From positions 46,462 to 110,461 of the forward strand of contig JAAYCX010000097.1 in assembly GCA_012729555.1 (NCBI GenBank): DNA of 64,000 nt, in the 5' to 3' direction. Each line of letters starts with the position of its first letter. The stretch's first letter is position 1. Under the pieces are notes generated by a model. The model was given only the letters and a program-made list of their open reading frames with translations. It had not been told where the DNA came from and ran no database searches. Shown one piece after another: positions 56,701-64,000 of the stretch. A program made the position numbers and the translations under genes. The DNA is from Acidobacteriota bacterium. GTDB lineage: Bacteria; Acidobacteriota; UBA6911.

Positions 56701-57827
56701 ACAGCATTTCCCTGGAAGGAAACCCGGAAACGGGCTATCGCGCCCGCGTGAAATTATTCGGGCTTCCTGCGGGCAACAATGCATCGATCCATATGTACCT
56801 GTTCCGGTCCGAAAACGGATATCGAATCGTCGGATTGGGCAGGACGACGGCGGTGATCGGCAAGCTGCTGCTCCGGTGGATTGAAGAGGATCGAAAGGAA
56901 AGGGTCCGGCAATGGCTGGACTGGCTGACCGAGGACACTTACAGCGCGAACGCCAGCGATGTACTGGACCGGACTCCGCTGGAGTGGATCTGGACCGAAG
57001 CGGGGAAAAACAACCGGGAAAGAATGCGCCTGGCGGCCGCCAGTCTCATGGACGACGGGACCTACGGGGAATTTCCGGTCCCGGTCATACAAAAAGGAAT
57101 CCGTTCCAACCTGGGAGGCGACATCAACACGGGGCTGAATATTGCCCTGGCGAACCTGGGACAGTCGATAAAAAAACCCGAGATCCTTTTGAAAGCCGCT
57201 GAAAGCCTCCTGAAAGCCCATCCCCGTTCCATGGAAGCATTCGGGCTTAAGATATTGGCCCTGCAGCATTTAAAACGCTTTGTGGATGCGGAACGGGAAC
57301 TCTCGCGCCGCATGGAGCGCCAACCCGGAGAGCCGGTGACCGCCAGCCTGTATGCGGAAATACCACGCTGGAAGGGTGATTTTTCCGAACATCGAGGGCG
57401 CCTCGCCAGCCTGATCCAGTCAGGCCGGGCGACCGCCATGGAATACAACAACCTGGCATGGCTCGATGTCATGGAAGGAAGCACCTCGGCCGATACCCTC
57501 CAAAACGCCCAGCACGCGGTCACCCTGACGAATCATTCGGATGAGGCGTCCCTGCATACGCTGGCCACCGTCTATGCAGAATTGGGACACGTGACCCAGG
57601 CGCGCGATGTCCTCATGGCCCTTCTGAAGAACAGACCCAGCAGGGAGCTCGAATCCCCGGACTGGTACATTATAGGCCGGATCGGCGAACTGTACGGCGT
57701 GCCGGACGCCGCGATCGAAGCCTACGAGAAAGTGGAACCGCCCGCTGAAGGGGAAGGAACGGATTCGTCCACTTACGCCATTGCATCCCGAAGGCTGCGG
57801 GCACTGGGGAAAGATCCCGGAAAGTAA
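53706..57827 (+). CDS. Large exported transglutaminase-like (DUF3857) protein with TPR region
   Basis: A 1373-residue exported protein (signal about 1-20, ending VSA). Residues 60-270 are DUF3857, followed by a transglutaminase-like domain with Cys338 in FGDCKDKAT, His381 in GRFDHAIVH and Asp395 in WIDPTDEY, an intact Cys-His-Asp triad. From about 640 onward it is helical with repeated TPR-like units (e.g. AEAHLQAGRIPEALKEF, VARAYLEAGLGSNARREARRAVELAPES), continuing to the C-terminus. Such proteins are found in the envelope of Bacteroidetes, Acidobacteria and others; their substrate is unknown. It is divergent from the ECF sigma operon, with a repeat element between. Confidence 0.85.
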   Translation: MRFLTIPALLLFVNIFPVSAENVADGPWNGGPFAGTPQEILAAAGKIPIDENYEAQIFLEEKRFVLDESGRVDSTYRLIYRVDSAGAIPSWSRVSETWRPWYQDRPEIEARVITPDGSEYRLNPADLGEYNDAEDGPQVYGDEKTLKGPLPAVEVGAIVEEIHRIHDRESYFPAGVVGFFSFGASVPVRKSHVILDAPAAIPMKYVVHRLPGLEPARETKAGRIRLHFETGLLEPQDEDLDYAPADIARRPVLRFSTASSWNSIASSYSDIVDGRIRAGELRELSAEIAGDAADRDEKINRFLSFLKKNVRYTGVEFGDGSIVPSTPVETMERRFGDCKDKATALVALLREAGIESFVALLNTGPGNDTDPGLPGMGRFDHAIVHIPSNPELWIDPTDEYARLGELPDHDQGRLALVASHGTTALIRTPQSVPAQNVQSEQREVFLAIEGGGRIVETTTVSGSFERSYRRTFGRNTEKENREQLGRYLKNQFQAQSLGEIHLSDTEDLSIPMSLRIEGKDCAKLWTAQTAASVPILSGNLIGSLPDILKPDDSDARKPEKERKYPVLLQTPYVMEILYRIHPPPGYAVASVPENGKRFFGPAVMTQEYETSPDSVVTARLRFDTVKALYSTEEAAAVKSEIGRFYEETMPQAVFHHVGEAHLQAGRIPEALKEFQGLVERFPDTALYRTQVARAYLEAGLGSNARREARRAVELAPESLVAQRTLGIILAHDELGRKFMSGFEYQGAETALRKAREIDPKDFSARGELAILLEHDADGHRYGPGSRLDEAISEYTFLRSDLKIENLTTNLMVALLNRSRFAELRELWKEAPKNSYRNGLYLAATAVVNGTDEAVREGSRIADQAEAYREILGIAGNLLTARRYYPEAAELLSASARGASDSVARLSLANFIRDIQRHEPADLQPDDPEDVIRSFTLALLSGKNTAPEELHRLFPPFLTDSIDIDRFSGELEALREVFLRLMNQQDLSEDQVLDMMFSPNSISLEGNPETGYRARVKLFGLPAGNNASIHMYLFRSENGYRIVGLGRTTAVIGKLLLRWIEEDRKERVRQWLDWLTEDTYSANASDVLDRTPLEWIWTEAGKNNRERMRLAAASLMDDGTYGEFPVPVIQKGIRSNLGGDINTGLNIALANLGQSIKKPEILLKAAESLLKAHPRSMEAFGLKILALQHLKRFVDAERELSRRMERQPGEPVTASLYAEIPRWKGDFSEHRGRLASLIQSGRATAMEYNNLAWLDVMEGSTSADTLQNAQHAVTLTNHSDEASLHTLATVYAELGHVTQARDVLMALLKNRPSRELESPDWYIIGRIGELYGVPDAAIEAYEKVEPPAEGEGTDSSTYAIASRRLRALGKDPGK

Positions 57828-57847
57828 ACCGAGTACGGCGGATCGTC

Positions 57848-58021
57848 ATAAGGATAGGAAGCATCAGCTGCCGTTTCTCTCGCAGCCGGCATCTTCTTCA
57901 CCCTCCCGTCTTCTGACAACCCTTGATAGGTTGCCTGTAAATGCTACATCTTGACTATGGAGGCATTTTAGCTGAGGATCGGGGCGCCAAATAAGGTCTC
58001 TACACCGGTATTTATTGCAGC
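57848..58021 (+). repeat. Dispersed intergenic repeat, copy C (full)
   Basis: This is the closest relative of copy B: AAGGATAGGAAGCATCAGCT, then ATCTTCTTCACCCTCCCGTC, GCTACATCTTGACTATGGAG, ATCGGGGCGCCAAATAAGGT and ACCGGTATTTATTGCAGC. It lies between two convergent genes, so it is not bound to a promoter position. Two bases are lost in the hairpin part compared with the other copies. The rest of 58022-58209 holds no gene, only small inverted repeats. Confidence 0.85.
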
Positions 58022-58209
58022 GTATCGGGGGGGCGACGGCTCCGGGGCGAAAACGGCAGCGGATGCGTCCTGTCCTGGTGCAATCCTTAAAAGCCCCTCG
58101 TGCAGTCCCGAGAAACACAAAGCCGCGGCGCGGAGGTCCGAACGTTTCCCGCCGGGGCTTGATTTGCCAAGCAAGGCTTTGCTCAAATAGCCAAATCGGG
58201 CACGGCAAA

Positions 58210-59712
58210 TCAGAATTTTCTCAGTTCCCGGCGCAGGATTTTGCCTTGAGGCGTTTTCGGCAGGTCCGTGACAAAACGTATCGCCTTGGGCACCTTGTAG
58301 GACGCCATGCGTTCCCGGCAAAAAGCCAGCAGCGTCTTTTCGTCCACGTTCTTGCCCGGTTTCATCGTCACGAAGGCGGTCACAGCTTCTCCGTACTCGG
58401 CGTGCGGCATGCCGACAACTCCGCATTCGTTGACGGCCTCATGCTGGTGCAGCAGATCTTCCACTTCCTTGGGGTAGACGTTTTCGCCGCCGGTTATGAC
58501 GATATCCTTGATGCGGTCGACGATATACAGATACCCCTCTTCGTCAAAGACCCCGACATCGCCGGAATGAAGCCAGCCGTTGCGCATGGCGCGCGCGGTT
58601 TCCTCTGGCTGTTCGTAATACCCTTTCATGATATTGGGGCCGCGGATGATGATCTCTCCCCGCTCCCCCGTTTTCATTTCTTTGTCGTCCGCGTCCACGA
58701 CCTTCAGTTCGATGATGCCCGCCGGCATGCCTATGGAGCCGATTTTGTGACGGAATAGATGGTTGAAGGTCACGATCGAAGCGGTTTCCGTCATCCCATA
58801 CGCCTCGTGAATGGGGATGCCGAACATGTCCACCCATCGACGGACGATTTCGGCGGGAAGGCTGGTGCCGCCGGAGAAGACGTAGCGCAGACTCTCCAGA
58901 TGCTTTTTGCTCTCAGGGGAGTTGAGGAAGCGGATGAATATGGTGGGAACCGCGTAGAAACGGGTCACGCGGTGCCGCCTGACGGCCGCCACGATCCCGT
59001 CCATGTCGAAGCCCGGAAAAAGAACGAGGGTCCCGCAGCCGCCGAAGAAGGTGTGCATGATATGGCACTGGGCGAAGACATGGTTCAGGGGAAGGAAACA
59101 GGTCCCGATATCGGAAGGCGTCATCCTTTCGTGAAAGGATACATTCTGCGCGCTGTAGAGGAGGTTACGGTGCGTCAGCATGGCGCCTTTGGGAATTCCC
59201 GTCGTCCCCCCGGTGTACAGGATGGCGGCCGTATCGTCGCCTGATATGGCTGGGCCGGTTGTTACGGCGCCGGTCAGGGCGGGCGGCTGCCCGTTCCCGT
59301 GGAGCAGTCTCCGGACAAATGCATCTTCTTCGACGATGATGGTGTCGCGGACAAGCGGAATCTCTTCCCGTGACGGCAGGTGCCGGAGCAGCGAGCGGCA
59401 GGTCACGATGACGGAAGAGCGTGAATCCACGACCACCCCTTTCATCTCTTCCTTTTTGTAGGCCGCGGGCACGCAGACGGAAACAGCGCCGATCCGGGCG
59501 ATCCCGTAGTAGAACACGATCCACTCGGGCCGGTTGGGCATGTAGATGGCTATCCGGTCGCCTTTTTCGACGCCGAGATTCCGCAGGCGGCCCGCTGTTG
59601 CAGAGATGAACCGTTCCATGTCGGCGTACGTATAGCTGCGATCCTCGAAGATGAGAGCCTTTTTCCCGGGGCAGTAAAGGGCCGCGTTCCTGAACTCGTC
59701 GGCGATGTTCAT
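58210..59712 (-). CDS. Acyl-CoA synthetase (AMP-forming)
   Basis: A 500-residue fatty- or aryl-acid CoA ligase. The phosphate loop is YTGGTTGIPKGA, the second motif is EAYGMTE, the third WLHSGDVG, then DRIKDIVITGGENVYPKEVE, and the catalytic lysine lies in TPQGKILRRELRKF at the C-terminus. All catalytic elements are present, so it should be active. The substrate cannot be read from sequence. AAAGGAA precedes the start. It is divergent from the PPC-domain gene. Confidence 0.92.
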   Translation of the reverse strand: MNIADEFRNAALYCPGKKALIFEDRSYTYADMERFISATAGRLRNLGVEKGDRIAIYMPNRPEWIVFYYGIARIGAVSVCVPAAYKKEEMKGVVVDSRSSVIVTCRSLLRHLPSREEIPLVRDTIIVEEDAFVRRLLHGNGQPPALTGAVTTGPAISGDDTAAILYTGGTTGIPKGAMLTHRNLLYSAQNVSFHERMTPSDIGTCFLPLNHVFAQCHIMHTFFGGCGTLVLFPGFDMDGIVAAVRRHRVTRFYAVPTIFIRFLNSPESKKHLESLRYVFSGGTSLPAEIVRRWVDMFGIPIHEAYGMTETASIVTFNHLFRHKIGSIGMPAGIIELKVVDADDKEMKTGERGEIIIRGPNIMKGYYEQPEETARAMRNGWLHSGDVGVFDEEGYLYIVDRIKDIVITGGENVYPKEVEDLLHQHEAVNECGVVGMPHAEYGEAVTAFVTMKPGKNVDEKTLLAFCRERMASYKVPKAIRFVTDLPKTPQGKILRRELRKF

Positions 59713-59732
59713 GGTTGGTTCCTTTCGCGGTC

Positions 59733-59738
59733 ATTATA
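59733..59738 (-). promoter_or_regulatory. Perfect -10 box of the acyl-CoA synthetase gene
   Basis: TATAAT on the minus strand lies 20 bases before the start codon, so the leader would be very short and begin at the ribosome site. No good -35 box is seen. Confidence 0.35.
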
Positions 59739-59866
59739 AAGAGTATGCCTCCGACCGAGTAGCCTGATTTGATCGCTCCGACGGGCCGCGTCCCGAGCGG
59801 GTCGATCGAGGGCGGCGGCGTGAGGAAAAAGAAAGATTCCTTTTTGTCATATGGTATTTTTCCCAC

Positions 59867-60316
59867 ATGAAAACGATGGAAGGGAAACTGGGAAGAGTCT
59901 TTGTGGTGCGTCTGGAACAGGATGATCCGATACCCGGGTGCCTGGAGGATTTCGCCGCTGAAAAGAAGATACGATTCGGCCAGGTGGTGTTCATCGGCGG
60001 GATCTACCGGGGGAATATCGTGGCGGGCCCGCGGGTCACGGCCGATCCCGAGCCGGATCCGATTGTGCTTCCAGTGAGCGAGGCCCACGAAACGATGGCG
60101 GCGGGCCTCATCGCGCCTGATGAAAACGGGCGTCCGGTATTGCACATGCACGGCGCTCTCGGACGGGCGGGACAGACGACGGCCGGCTGTTTCCAGCGGG
60201 GTCTGTCCGTCTGGCTTGTCGGCGAAGCGGTCATCCATGAAATCCTCAGTGAAGCCGATGCCGCAAGGGCTACGGACAAGACGGCGAAGCTCACCCTGCT
60301 CGAAATCAGGGACTGA
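59867..60316 (+). CDS. PPC/DUF296 domain protein
   Basis: A 149-residue single-domain protein of the PPC (DUF296) family: GRVFVVRLEQDDPIPGCLEDFAAEKKI, then FIGGIYRG, and HMHGALGRAGQTTAGCFQRG with the His residues that bind metal in bacterial members. In plants this domain joins AT-hook DNA-binding proteins; stand-alone bacterial versions are trimeric and of unknown role. The frame stays open after the TGA for another 60 codons that look protein-like. The start may be residue 1 or the Met at residue 4; no strong ribosome site is seen. Confidence 0.85.
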   Translation: MKTMEGKLGRVFVVRLEQDDPIPGCLEDFAAEKKIRFGQVVFIGGIYRGNIVAGPRVTADPEPDPIVLPVSEAHETMAAGLIAPDENGRPVLHMHGALGRAGQTTAGCFQRGLSVWLVGEAVIHEILSEADAARATDKTAKLTLLEIRD

Positions 60317-60499
60317 TCACACCCCCTGTTCCGTGCCGGCGCAGGCTTCAAGGTCGTTTTGCCGACCGGGCCGAGCCAGGGCGTTGAGGCCATCGTCATG
60401 GGCGGAGATCCGCAGAGCCTGCAGGGATTTTCAAATGACTTGGGGCGAGCGCCCGGCGTAGCATCAGGAGATGAGTCCCGATGGAGGCATTTTGGCTGA
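60317..60499 (+). pseudogene. In-frame protein-like extension after the PPC gene, NikR/ACT-like remnant
   Basis: Directly after the PPC stop, the same frame reads without stop for 60 codons. The stretch GVEAIVMGGDPQSLQGFSND followed by LGRAPGV resembles the C-terminal ligand domain of NikR-like or ACT-type regulators (VExIVxxGD, then an amphipathic helix and GV). There is no start codon with a ribosome site. It runs into repeat copy D. Interpreted as a remnant of another gene joined here, or a tail cut off by a new stop codon. Confidence 0.3.
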
Positions 60500-60549
60500 A
60501 GATCGGGGCGATACATATGGACCTTTAACGCACCGGTATTTGTTGCAGC
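60480..60549 (+). repeat. Dispersed intergenic repeat, copy D (right half)
   Basis: Only the right module is present: GATGGAGGCATTTTGGCTGA, GATCGGGGCG and CACCGGTATTTGTTGCAGCC. The left module is missing. Confidence 0.75.
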
Positions 60550-60672
60550 CCGCCGGGATGGCGGCGGCCTTCATCGGTCCGTTCGGTGTCATGGCGGAAC
60601 CCTCCCAACACCATCAGACGACAGGGCGCGGAAAGGGTGTCTGAATCCGGGATGCGCCATATCCAGCGAGTC

Positions 60673-60681
60673 TGTTACAAT
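60673..60681 (+). promoter_or_regulatory. Extended -10 promoter of the ABC exporter
   Basis: TGTTACAAT fits an extended -10 element (TGN plus TACAAT) about 100 bases before the ATPase start at 60782. No clear -35 box is seen. Confidence 0.45.
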
Positions 60682-60781
60682 GGGCCCATTTTCACGTCCC
60701 TTGCACGGGTGTGGCCTGGAAATCATTCCGGCCCTGACCCTGCGGAAGGCGCGAGGGGAACAAGCCGCGGGAGAACCTTTT

Positions 60782-61552
60782 ATGGAACTCGCCATCGAAA
60801 CCAGGGGGTTGACCCGGTTTTTCGATCAGTTCTGCGCCGTTGACGGCATTCATATCCGGGTGGAACCGGGCACGTTCTACGGATTTCTCGGTCCAAACGG
60901 GGCGGGGAAATCCACTACCATCAAAATGCTGACGGGCCTGCTGGCGGCCTCGGGCGGCGAGGCGTTTGTCCTGGGCAAAAACATGTTCGATGTCCGGGAA
61001 GCGCTCGAGGCCAAGAGGCGGATCGGGGTGGTGCCCGAGGATCTGGCCCTGTTCGAGAACCTGACCGCGCGGGAACACCTGACCTTCATCGGGCGCATGC
61101 ACCTGATGCCGGTCGGCCTGATCCGTTCGCGCACGGATGAGCTTCTCCATTTGCTGGGACTCGAGGATGCCGGGCAGAAGCTCACGCTCGAGTATTCGCA
61201 CGGCATGAAGAAGAAGCTCGCGATGGCGGCTGCGCTCCTTCCCAACCCCGACCTGCTCTTCCTGGACGAACCGTTCGAGGGGGTGGACGCGGTCACTTCC
61301 CGCACGATCCGGGATATCCTGAAGGACTATATCCGGCGCGGTTCCACGGTATTCCTGACCTCCCATGTGCTGGATGTCGTTGAGAAGCTCTGCACGCACG
61401 TGGGCATCATAGCCAACGGCAGGCTGGTCGAACAGGCGGAACTCGACACCCTGCGCCGGGGAAGCTCCCTGGAGGAGCGCTTCCTGCAAAGGGTCGGGGT
61501 CGATGAAGAAGCGACTCACAAGCTTTCCTGGCTGCACGAGGAAACACCGTGA
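60782..61552 (+). CDS. ABC transporter ATP-binding protein (ABC-2 type)
   Basis: A 256-residue ATPase subunit. Walker A is GPNGAGKST (about 35-43), the signature region reads LEYSHGMKKKLAMAAAL (a variant in which SHGMKKK replaces LSGGQ), and Walker B is LLFLDEPFEGVD. The H-loop is in LTSHVLD. Such subunits drive ABC-2 exporters of drugs, lipids or peptides. The start at 60782 has GGGAGA upstream; an open extension to 60680 is not needed. The stop overlaps the permease GTG start. Confidence 0.92.
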   Translation: MELAIETRGLTRFFDQFCAVDGIHIRVEPGTFYGFLGPNGAGKSTTIKMLTGLLAASGGEAFVLGKNMFDVREALEAKRRIGVVPEDLALFENLTAREHLTFIGRMHLMPVGLIRSRTDELLHLLGLEDAGQKLTLEYSHGMKKKLAMAAALLPNPDLLFLDEPFEGVDAVTSRTIRDILKDYIRRGSTVFLTSHVLDVVEKLCTHVGIIANGRLVEQAELDTLRRGSSLEERFLQRVGVDEEATHKLSWLHEETP

Positions 61553-63399
61553 ACCGGGAACATCTCGAGACCTATGTCTGGGTAAGGTGGCGCCTATCCG
61601 CGAACCAGGTCCGCCGATCCGGTTTCCTGGGAGCGATCCTTGTCGCCATCATGGCCGCAGCCAGGGTGATGGGCGGAATCGTCGCCTTCATCGCCGGCCT
61701 GCTTGCCGGCCTGCTGACGCTGCGTCATGCCCAGCCATGGGCGCTGTTGGCAGTTTGGGACGGCGTGGCCGCCGCTTTTCTCTTTTTCTGGCTGGTCGGG
61801 CTGATGGTGGAATTGCAGCGAACGGAGTTGCTGTCGCTCGACAATTTCATGCACCTGCCCGTATCGCCGGCCGGCGCTTTTCTGATCAACTTCGTCGGTT
61901 CCAGCATGGGGTTGAGCCTGATCCTGTTTTTCCCTGCGATGCTGGGTCTCGGGACGGGCATCACCCTGGCGCGGGGTCCCGGGATGATCCTGACGCTTCC
62001 GCTCGTGACCGCGTTCTTCCTGATGATTACGGCGGTGACCTACCTGTTCCGCGGGTGGCTCGCCGGCATGATGACCAACCCCAGGCGACGCAGGACCATC
62101 ATAGCCGTGCTCACGCTGCTGTTCGTCCTGGCATTTCAAATCCCCTATTTCCTGGCCCGGCTGAATCCCGATGCAGGAGCCGGGCGCCGGGCGATGCGGG
62201 ACGCATCAGGGCGGATCGCCTCACTGGAGGAAGAGCATGCCGAGGGACGGATCGGCCTGCAGGAATACGAGGAGCGACTTGCGGCCGAAAGGAGCGCGTG
62301 GGAAGCGGCGCGCGACCGGCAGAAGGACAGGGACCGGGAAATGCTGAGGTCGATCAGCAGGACGGTGCCGCCGGGCTGGCTGGCGTACGGCGCCGCCGAA
62401 GCGGGCGCGGGGAGGGTGTTTCCAGCGCTGGCCGGGTTTGCCGGAATGAGCCTGATCGGCATCGCCAGCCTGTGGTTTTCCTATCGGAACGCCATTCGCC
62501 TCTATACCGGCGGTTTTCGCCGGGGGAGGTCCCGGGCGAAGGGCGCGGAGAGGGGAGAAGCAAAGCCGCCCGTGACGGGTGGAGCCGGGGACCGAGGCCG
62601 GGCGGGGCTGCTGGAGATGGGAATTCCCTGGATACCGGAACAGGCCGCGGCGGTCTCGCTCGCGGGCTTCCGCGCCCTGATGCGCGCGCCCGAGATGAAG
62701 ATGATGCTCCTGACGCCCGTGATCATGCTCGTGGTTTTCGGAGGGGTGGCCGCGGGCGGGAAGGGGGAAGCCGCTGTGTTTGTCCGGCCGCTGATCGCCC
62801 TGGGGCTGGCCGCAGGCGTTCTCGTGTTCGGTTTCACCGGGTTCGTCGGAAACCAGTTTGCGCTCGACCGTGGGGGATTCCGCGCCTATGTCCTTGGCTG
62901 CGCGCCGCGTCGCGACATAGTGCTGGGAAAGAACCTTTCCATGCTGCCGATCGCCGTTCCGTTGATGGCGTGCATGGCAGGGCTGTCGCAATGGATGCAG
63001 CCGATGCGGCCGGATCACCTGGCGGCCGTCCTGGTGCAGACGATTCCCATGTACCTCCTGTTCTGCCTGGCCGGCAACCTGCTGTCGATCCTGTCCCCGG
63101 TGGCCCTCAAGGCGGGTTCCAGCCAGCCGGCGCCGCATCAGGGGATGCGGGTGCTCCTCCAGGCCGTATTCATGTTGGTCGTGCCCCTTCTCCTCGGGCT
63201 GACGCTTGCGCCCCTGGGCATCGCGACCCTGCTCTCCCTGGTGCAGGGGGTCGCATGGTTTCCGGCTTTCCTGGTATTGGGAATGCTTCAGGCCGCCGGG
63301 GTACTGTGGCTGTACCGCGCCGCAATCCCCTGGCAGGGGAGCCTGCTCGAGCGGCACGAGAAGAAGATACTGGAAGTCGTCTGTTCCAAGGTGGAATGA
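61549..63399 (+). CDS. ABC-2 type transporter permease
   Basis: A 616-residue membrane protein starting with GTG inside the ATPase stop codon (GTGA overlap). Helix groups lie in the first 210 residues and again from about 370 to 600. Between them is a charged, coiled cytosolic segment (about 225-265, EEEHAEGRIGLQEYEERLAAE). It forms the membrane part of the exporter with the preceding ATPase. The long size suggests a fused or large-loop permease; the exported compound is unknown. Confidence 0.85.
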   Translation: MNREHLETYVWVRWRLSANQVRRSGFLGAILVAIMAAARVMGGIVAFIAGLLAGLLTLRHAQPWALLAVWDGVAAAFLFFWLVGLMVELQRTELLSLDNFMHLPVSPAGAFLINFVGSSMGLSLILFFPAMLGLGTGITLARGPGMILTLPLVTAFFLMITAVTYLFRGWLAGMMTNPRRRRTIIAVLTLLFVLAFQIPYFLARLNPDAGAGRRAMRDASGRIASLEEEHAEGRIGLQEYEERLAAERSAWEAARDRQKDRDREMLRSISRTVPPGWLAYGAAEAGAGRVFPALAGFAGMSLIGIASLWFSYRNAIRLYTGGFRRGRSRAKGAERGEAKPPVTGGAGDRGRAGLLEMGIPWIPEQAAAVSLAGFRALMRAPEMKMMLLTPVIMLVVFGGVAAGGKGEAAVFVRPLIALGLAAGVLVFGFTGFVGNQFALDRGGFRAYVLGCAPRRDIVLGKNLSMLPIAVPLMACMAGLSQWMQPMRPDHLAAVLVQTIPMYLLFCLAGNLLSILSPVALKAGSSQPAPHQGMRVLLQAVFMLVVPLLLGLTLAPLGIATLLSLVQGVAWFPAFLVLGMLQAAGVLWLYRAAIPWQGSLLERHEKKILEVVCSKVE

Positions 63400-63470
63400 G
63401 AGTGCGCCATGGGGCCGCACGCTCAACCCCGGCAATAAACCTGCGATGGTCCTTGATCTGTCTCTTGCAG

Positions 63471-63650
63471 AGAAGGATAGGAAGCATCAGCCGCCGTTTC
63501 TCTCCGGCAGCCGGTATCTTCTTCCCCCTGCCGTCTTCGAATAACCCTCATTGTGTCGACTGCAAAAGCACCACCTTGACTATGGGGCGCATTTTACCCG
63601 AAGATCGGGGCGATCGACATCGATTTTGGCCGCACCCGTTTGTATTGCAG
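63471..63650 (+). repeat. Dispersed intergenic repeat, copy E (full, most diverged)
   Basis: The left module AGAAGGATAGGAAGCATCAG, the core GCCGTTTCTCTCCGGCAGCC and the right module CTTGACTATGG, CCCGAAGATCGGGGCGAT and CCCGTTTGTATTGCAG are recognisable, but the middle part differs from copies B and C. It begins 71 bases after the ABC permease stop. Confidence 0.75.
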
Positions 63651-63746
63651 ACGCACCGGCATGTTTTGCAGCGGCCTCGGAACTATCGCGAGGCGGTTAC
63701 CGCCCGTTGCGCCACTCACTCCAGGAATCCCCCTCGCGTTGTTGAG

Positions 63747-63887
63747 TCAGACGCCCAGCCTCCCCCTGGCGGCCATGGTATCTGCCATCCTCTTCATGCC
63801 CAAATCTTCCAAGGTCTTTCTGGTCGGCCAGCCGTGGTCGGTATCCCAGCCCTCCAATTTGTAGAAGTGGGTTTTAAACCGCTTCAT
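63747..63887 (-). pseudogene. C-terminal remnant of an AFOR/BamB-family gene
   Basis: Forty-six codons read THFYKLEGWDTDHGWPTRKT then LEDLGMKRMADTMAARGRL and a stop. This matches the very C-terminus of tungsten aldehyde:ferredoxin oxidoreductases and benzoyl-CoA reductase BamB (typically YYxLRGWDxxGxPTRExLxxLGL). Before the Met there is an in-frame TGA, and the preceding frame shows no AFOR resemblance. The gene is therefore truncated near 63888. The remaining window to 64000 shows no recognisable gene. Confidence 0.6.
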
Positions 63888-64000
63888 TCACGAAGCGCAC
63901 CGAAAACAGCATTGTAATGCGGTTCTGGCTCCTTGGAAACAAGATTGCGGTGGTGACTTCAGAGAAAACGGTGACCAAGGACCATTGAAATGGGTCCGAA

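Noticed and set aside
58161..58211. Inverted repeat GATTTGCC/GGCAAATC and an inner AGCAA/TTGCT pair after the acyl-CoA synthetase
   Set aside because: Considered as a terminator, but no T-run follows on the relevant strand and the long arm spacing makes a stable hairpin doubtful.
50431..63650. The dispersed repeats as CRISPR or integron attC sites
   Set aside because: Copies are kilobases apart with whole operons between; there are no short regular spacers, no integrase and no R/L box pattern that I could recognise.
63747..63900. Selenocysteine reading of the TGA in front of the AFOR fragment
   Set aside because: The codons upstream of the TGA in that frame show no AFOR resemblance, so the TGA is not within a continuous gene.

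Overview
The window is one contig slice of a GC-rich, double-membrane (Gram-negative) bacterium. It carries a TonB-dependent receptor, a TolC/RND efflux set, a PBP1C/alpha-2-macroglobulin pair, a Tat-exported flavoprotein and several lipoproteins. Anaerobic or redox-flexible life is suggested by a molybdenum aldehyde oxidoreductase locus of the type known from sulfate reducers, by FeoAB, and by a UroD-type methyltransferase. The mixture fits Acidobacteriota or a deltaproteobacterial lineage, but no rRNA or other phylogenetic marker is present, so the phylum cannot be fixed. No tRNA, rRNA, CRISPR array, integrase or transposase gene was recognised.

Layout. Bases 2-6640 (+): 3' end of a Mop-type aldehyde oxidoreductase, then a flavin/iron-sulfur dicluster protein, a small CxxC redox protein, a C-GCAxxG-C-C protein, an AMP-forming CoA ligase, a pterin carbinolamine dehydratase and a cysteine-desulfurase-like enzyme. 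Bases 6.8-8.1 kb: an aromatic-acid type MFS transporter. Bases 8.2-11.3 kb (+): FeoA, FeoB and a putative manganese exporter. Bases 11.3-20 kb (-): Mrp ATPase, a K+ channel/RCK protein, two small proteins, a TonB-dependent receptor, an exported deaminase-like protein and a PAS/GAF histidine kinase. Bases 20.0-26.6 kb (+): an ArsR-controlled TolC-HlyD-RND efflux operon with a clear promoter/operator. Bases 26.6-28.4 kb (+): HtpX and a secreted coiled-coil protein. Bases 28.4-41.8 kb (-): a six-gene envelope run (lipoprotein, DUF2339, DUF3999, NtrC-type regulator, alpha-2-macroglobulin, PBP1C). Bases 41.9-42.9 kb (+): a GT8 glycosyltransferase.

From about 43 kb the character changes: GC content is visibly lower, intergenic spaces are longer, and gene fragments appear. 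Here lie a divergent secreted DUF8021-like protein and Tat flavoprotein, an esterase, a UroD-type methyltransferase, a radical SAM enzyme, a small zinc-ribbon protein, an ECF sigma/anti-sigma/SecD-head operon, a very large transglutaminase-TPR protein, an acyl-CoA ligase, a PPC-domain protein and an ABC-2 exporter. Between 50.4 and 63.7 kb a roughly 175-bp intergenic repeat occurs five times (three full copies, two half copies), always in the same orientation. The window ends with the 46-codon C-terminal remnant of a tungsten aldehyde:ferredoxin oxidoreductase/BamB-family gene.

Most interesting items: the aldehyde oxidoreductase accessory island with added pterin and sulfur enzymes, the stand-alone tandem SecD-head protein encoded with an ECF sigma pair, the modular dispersed repeat, and an exported deaminase-fold protein.
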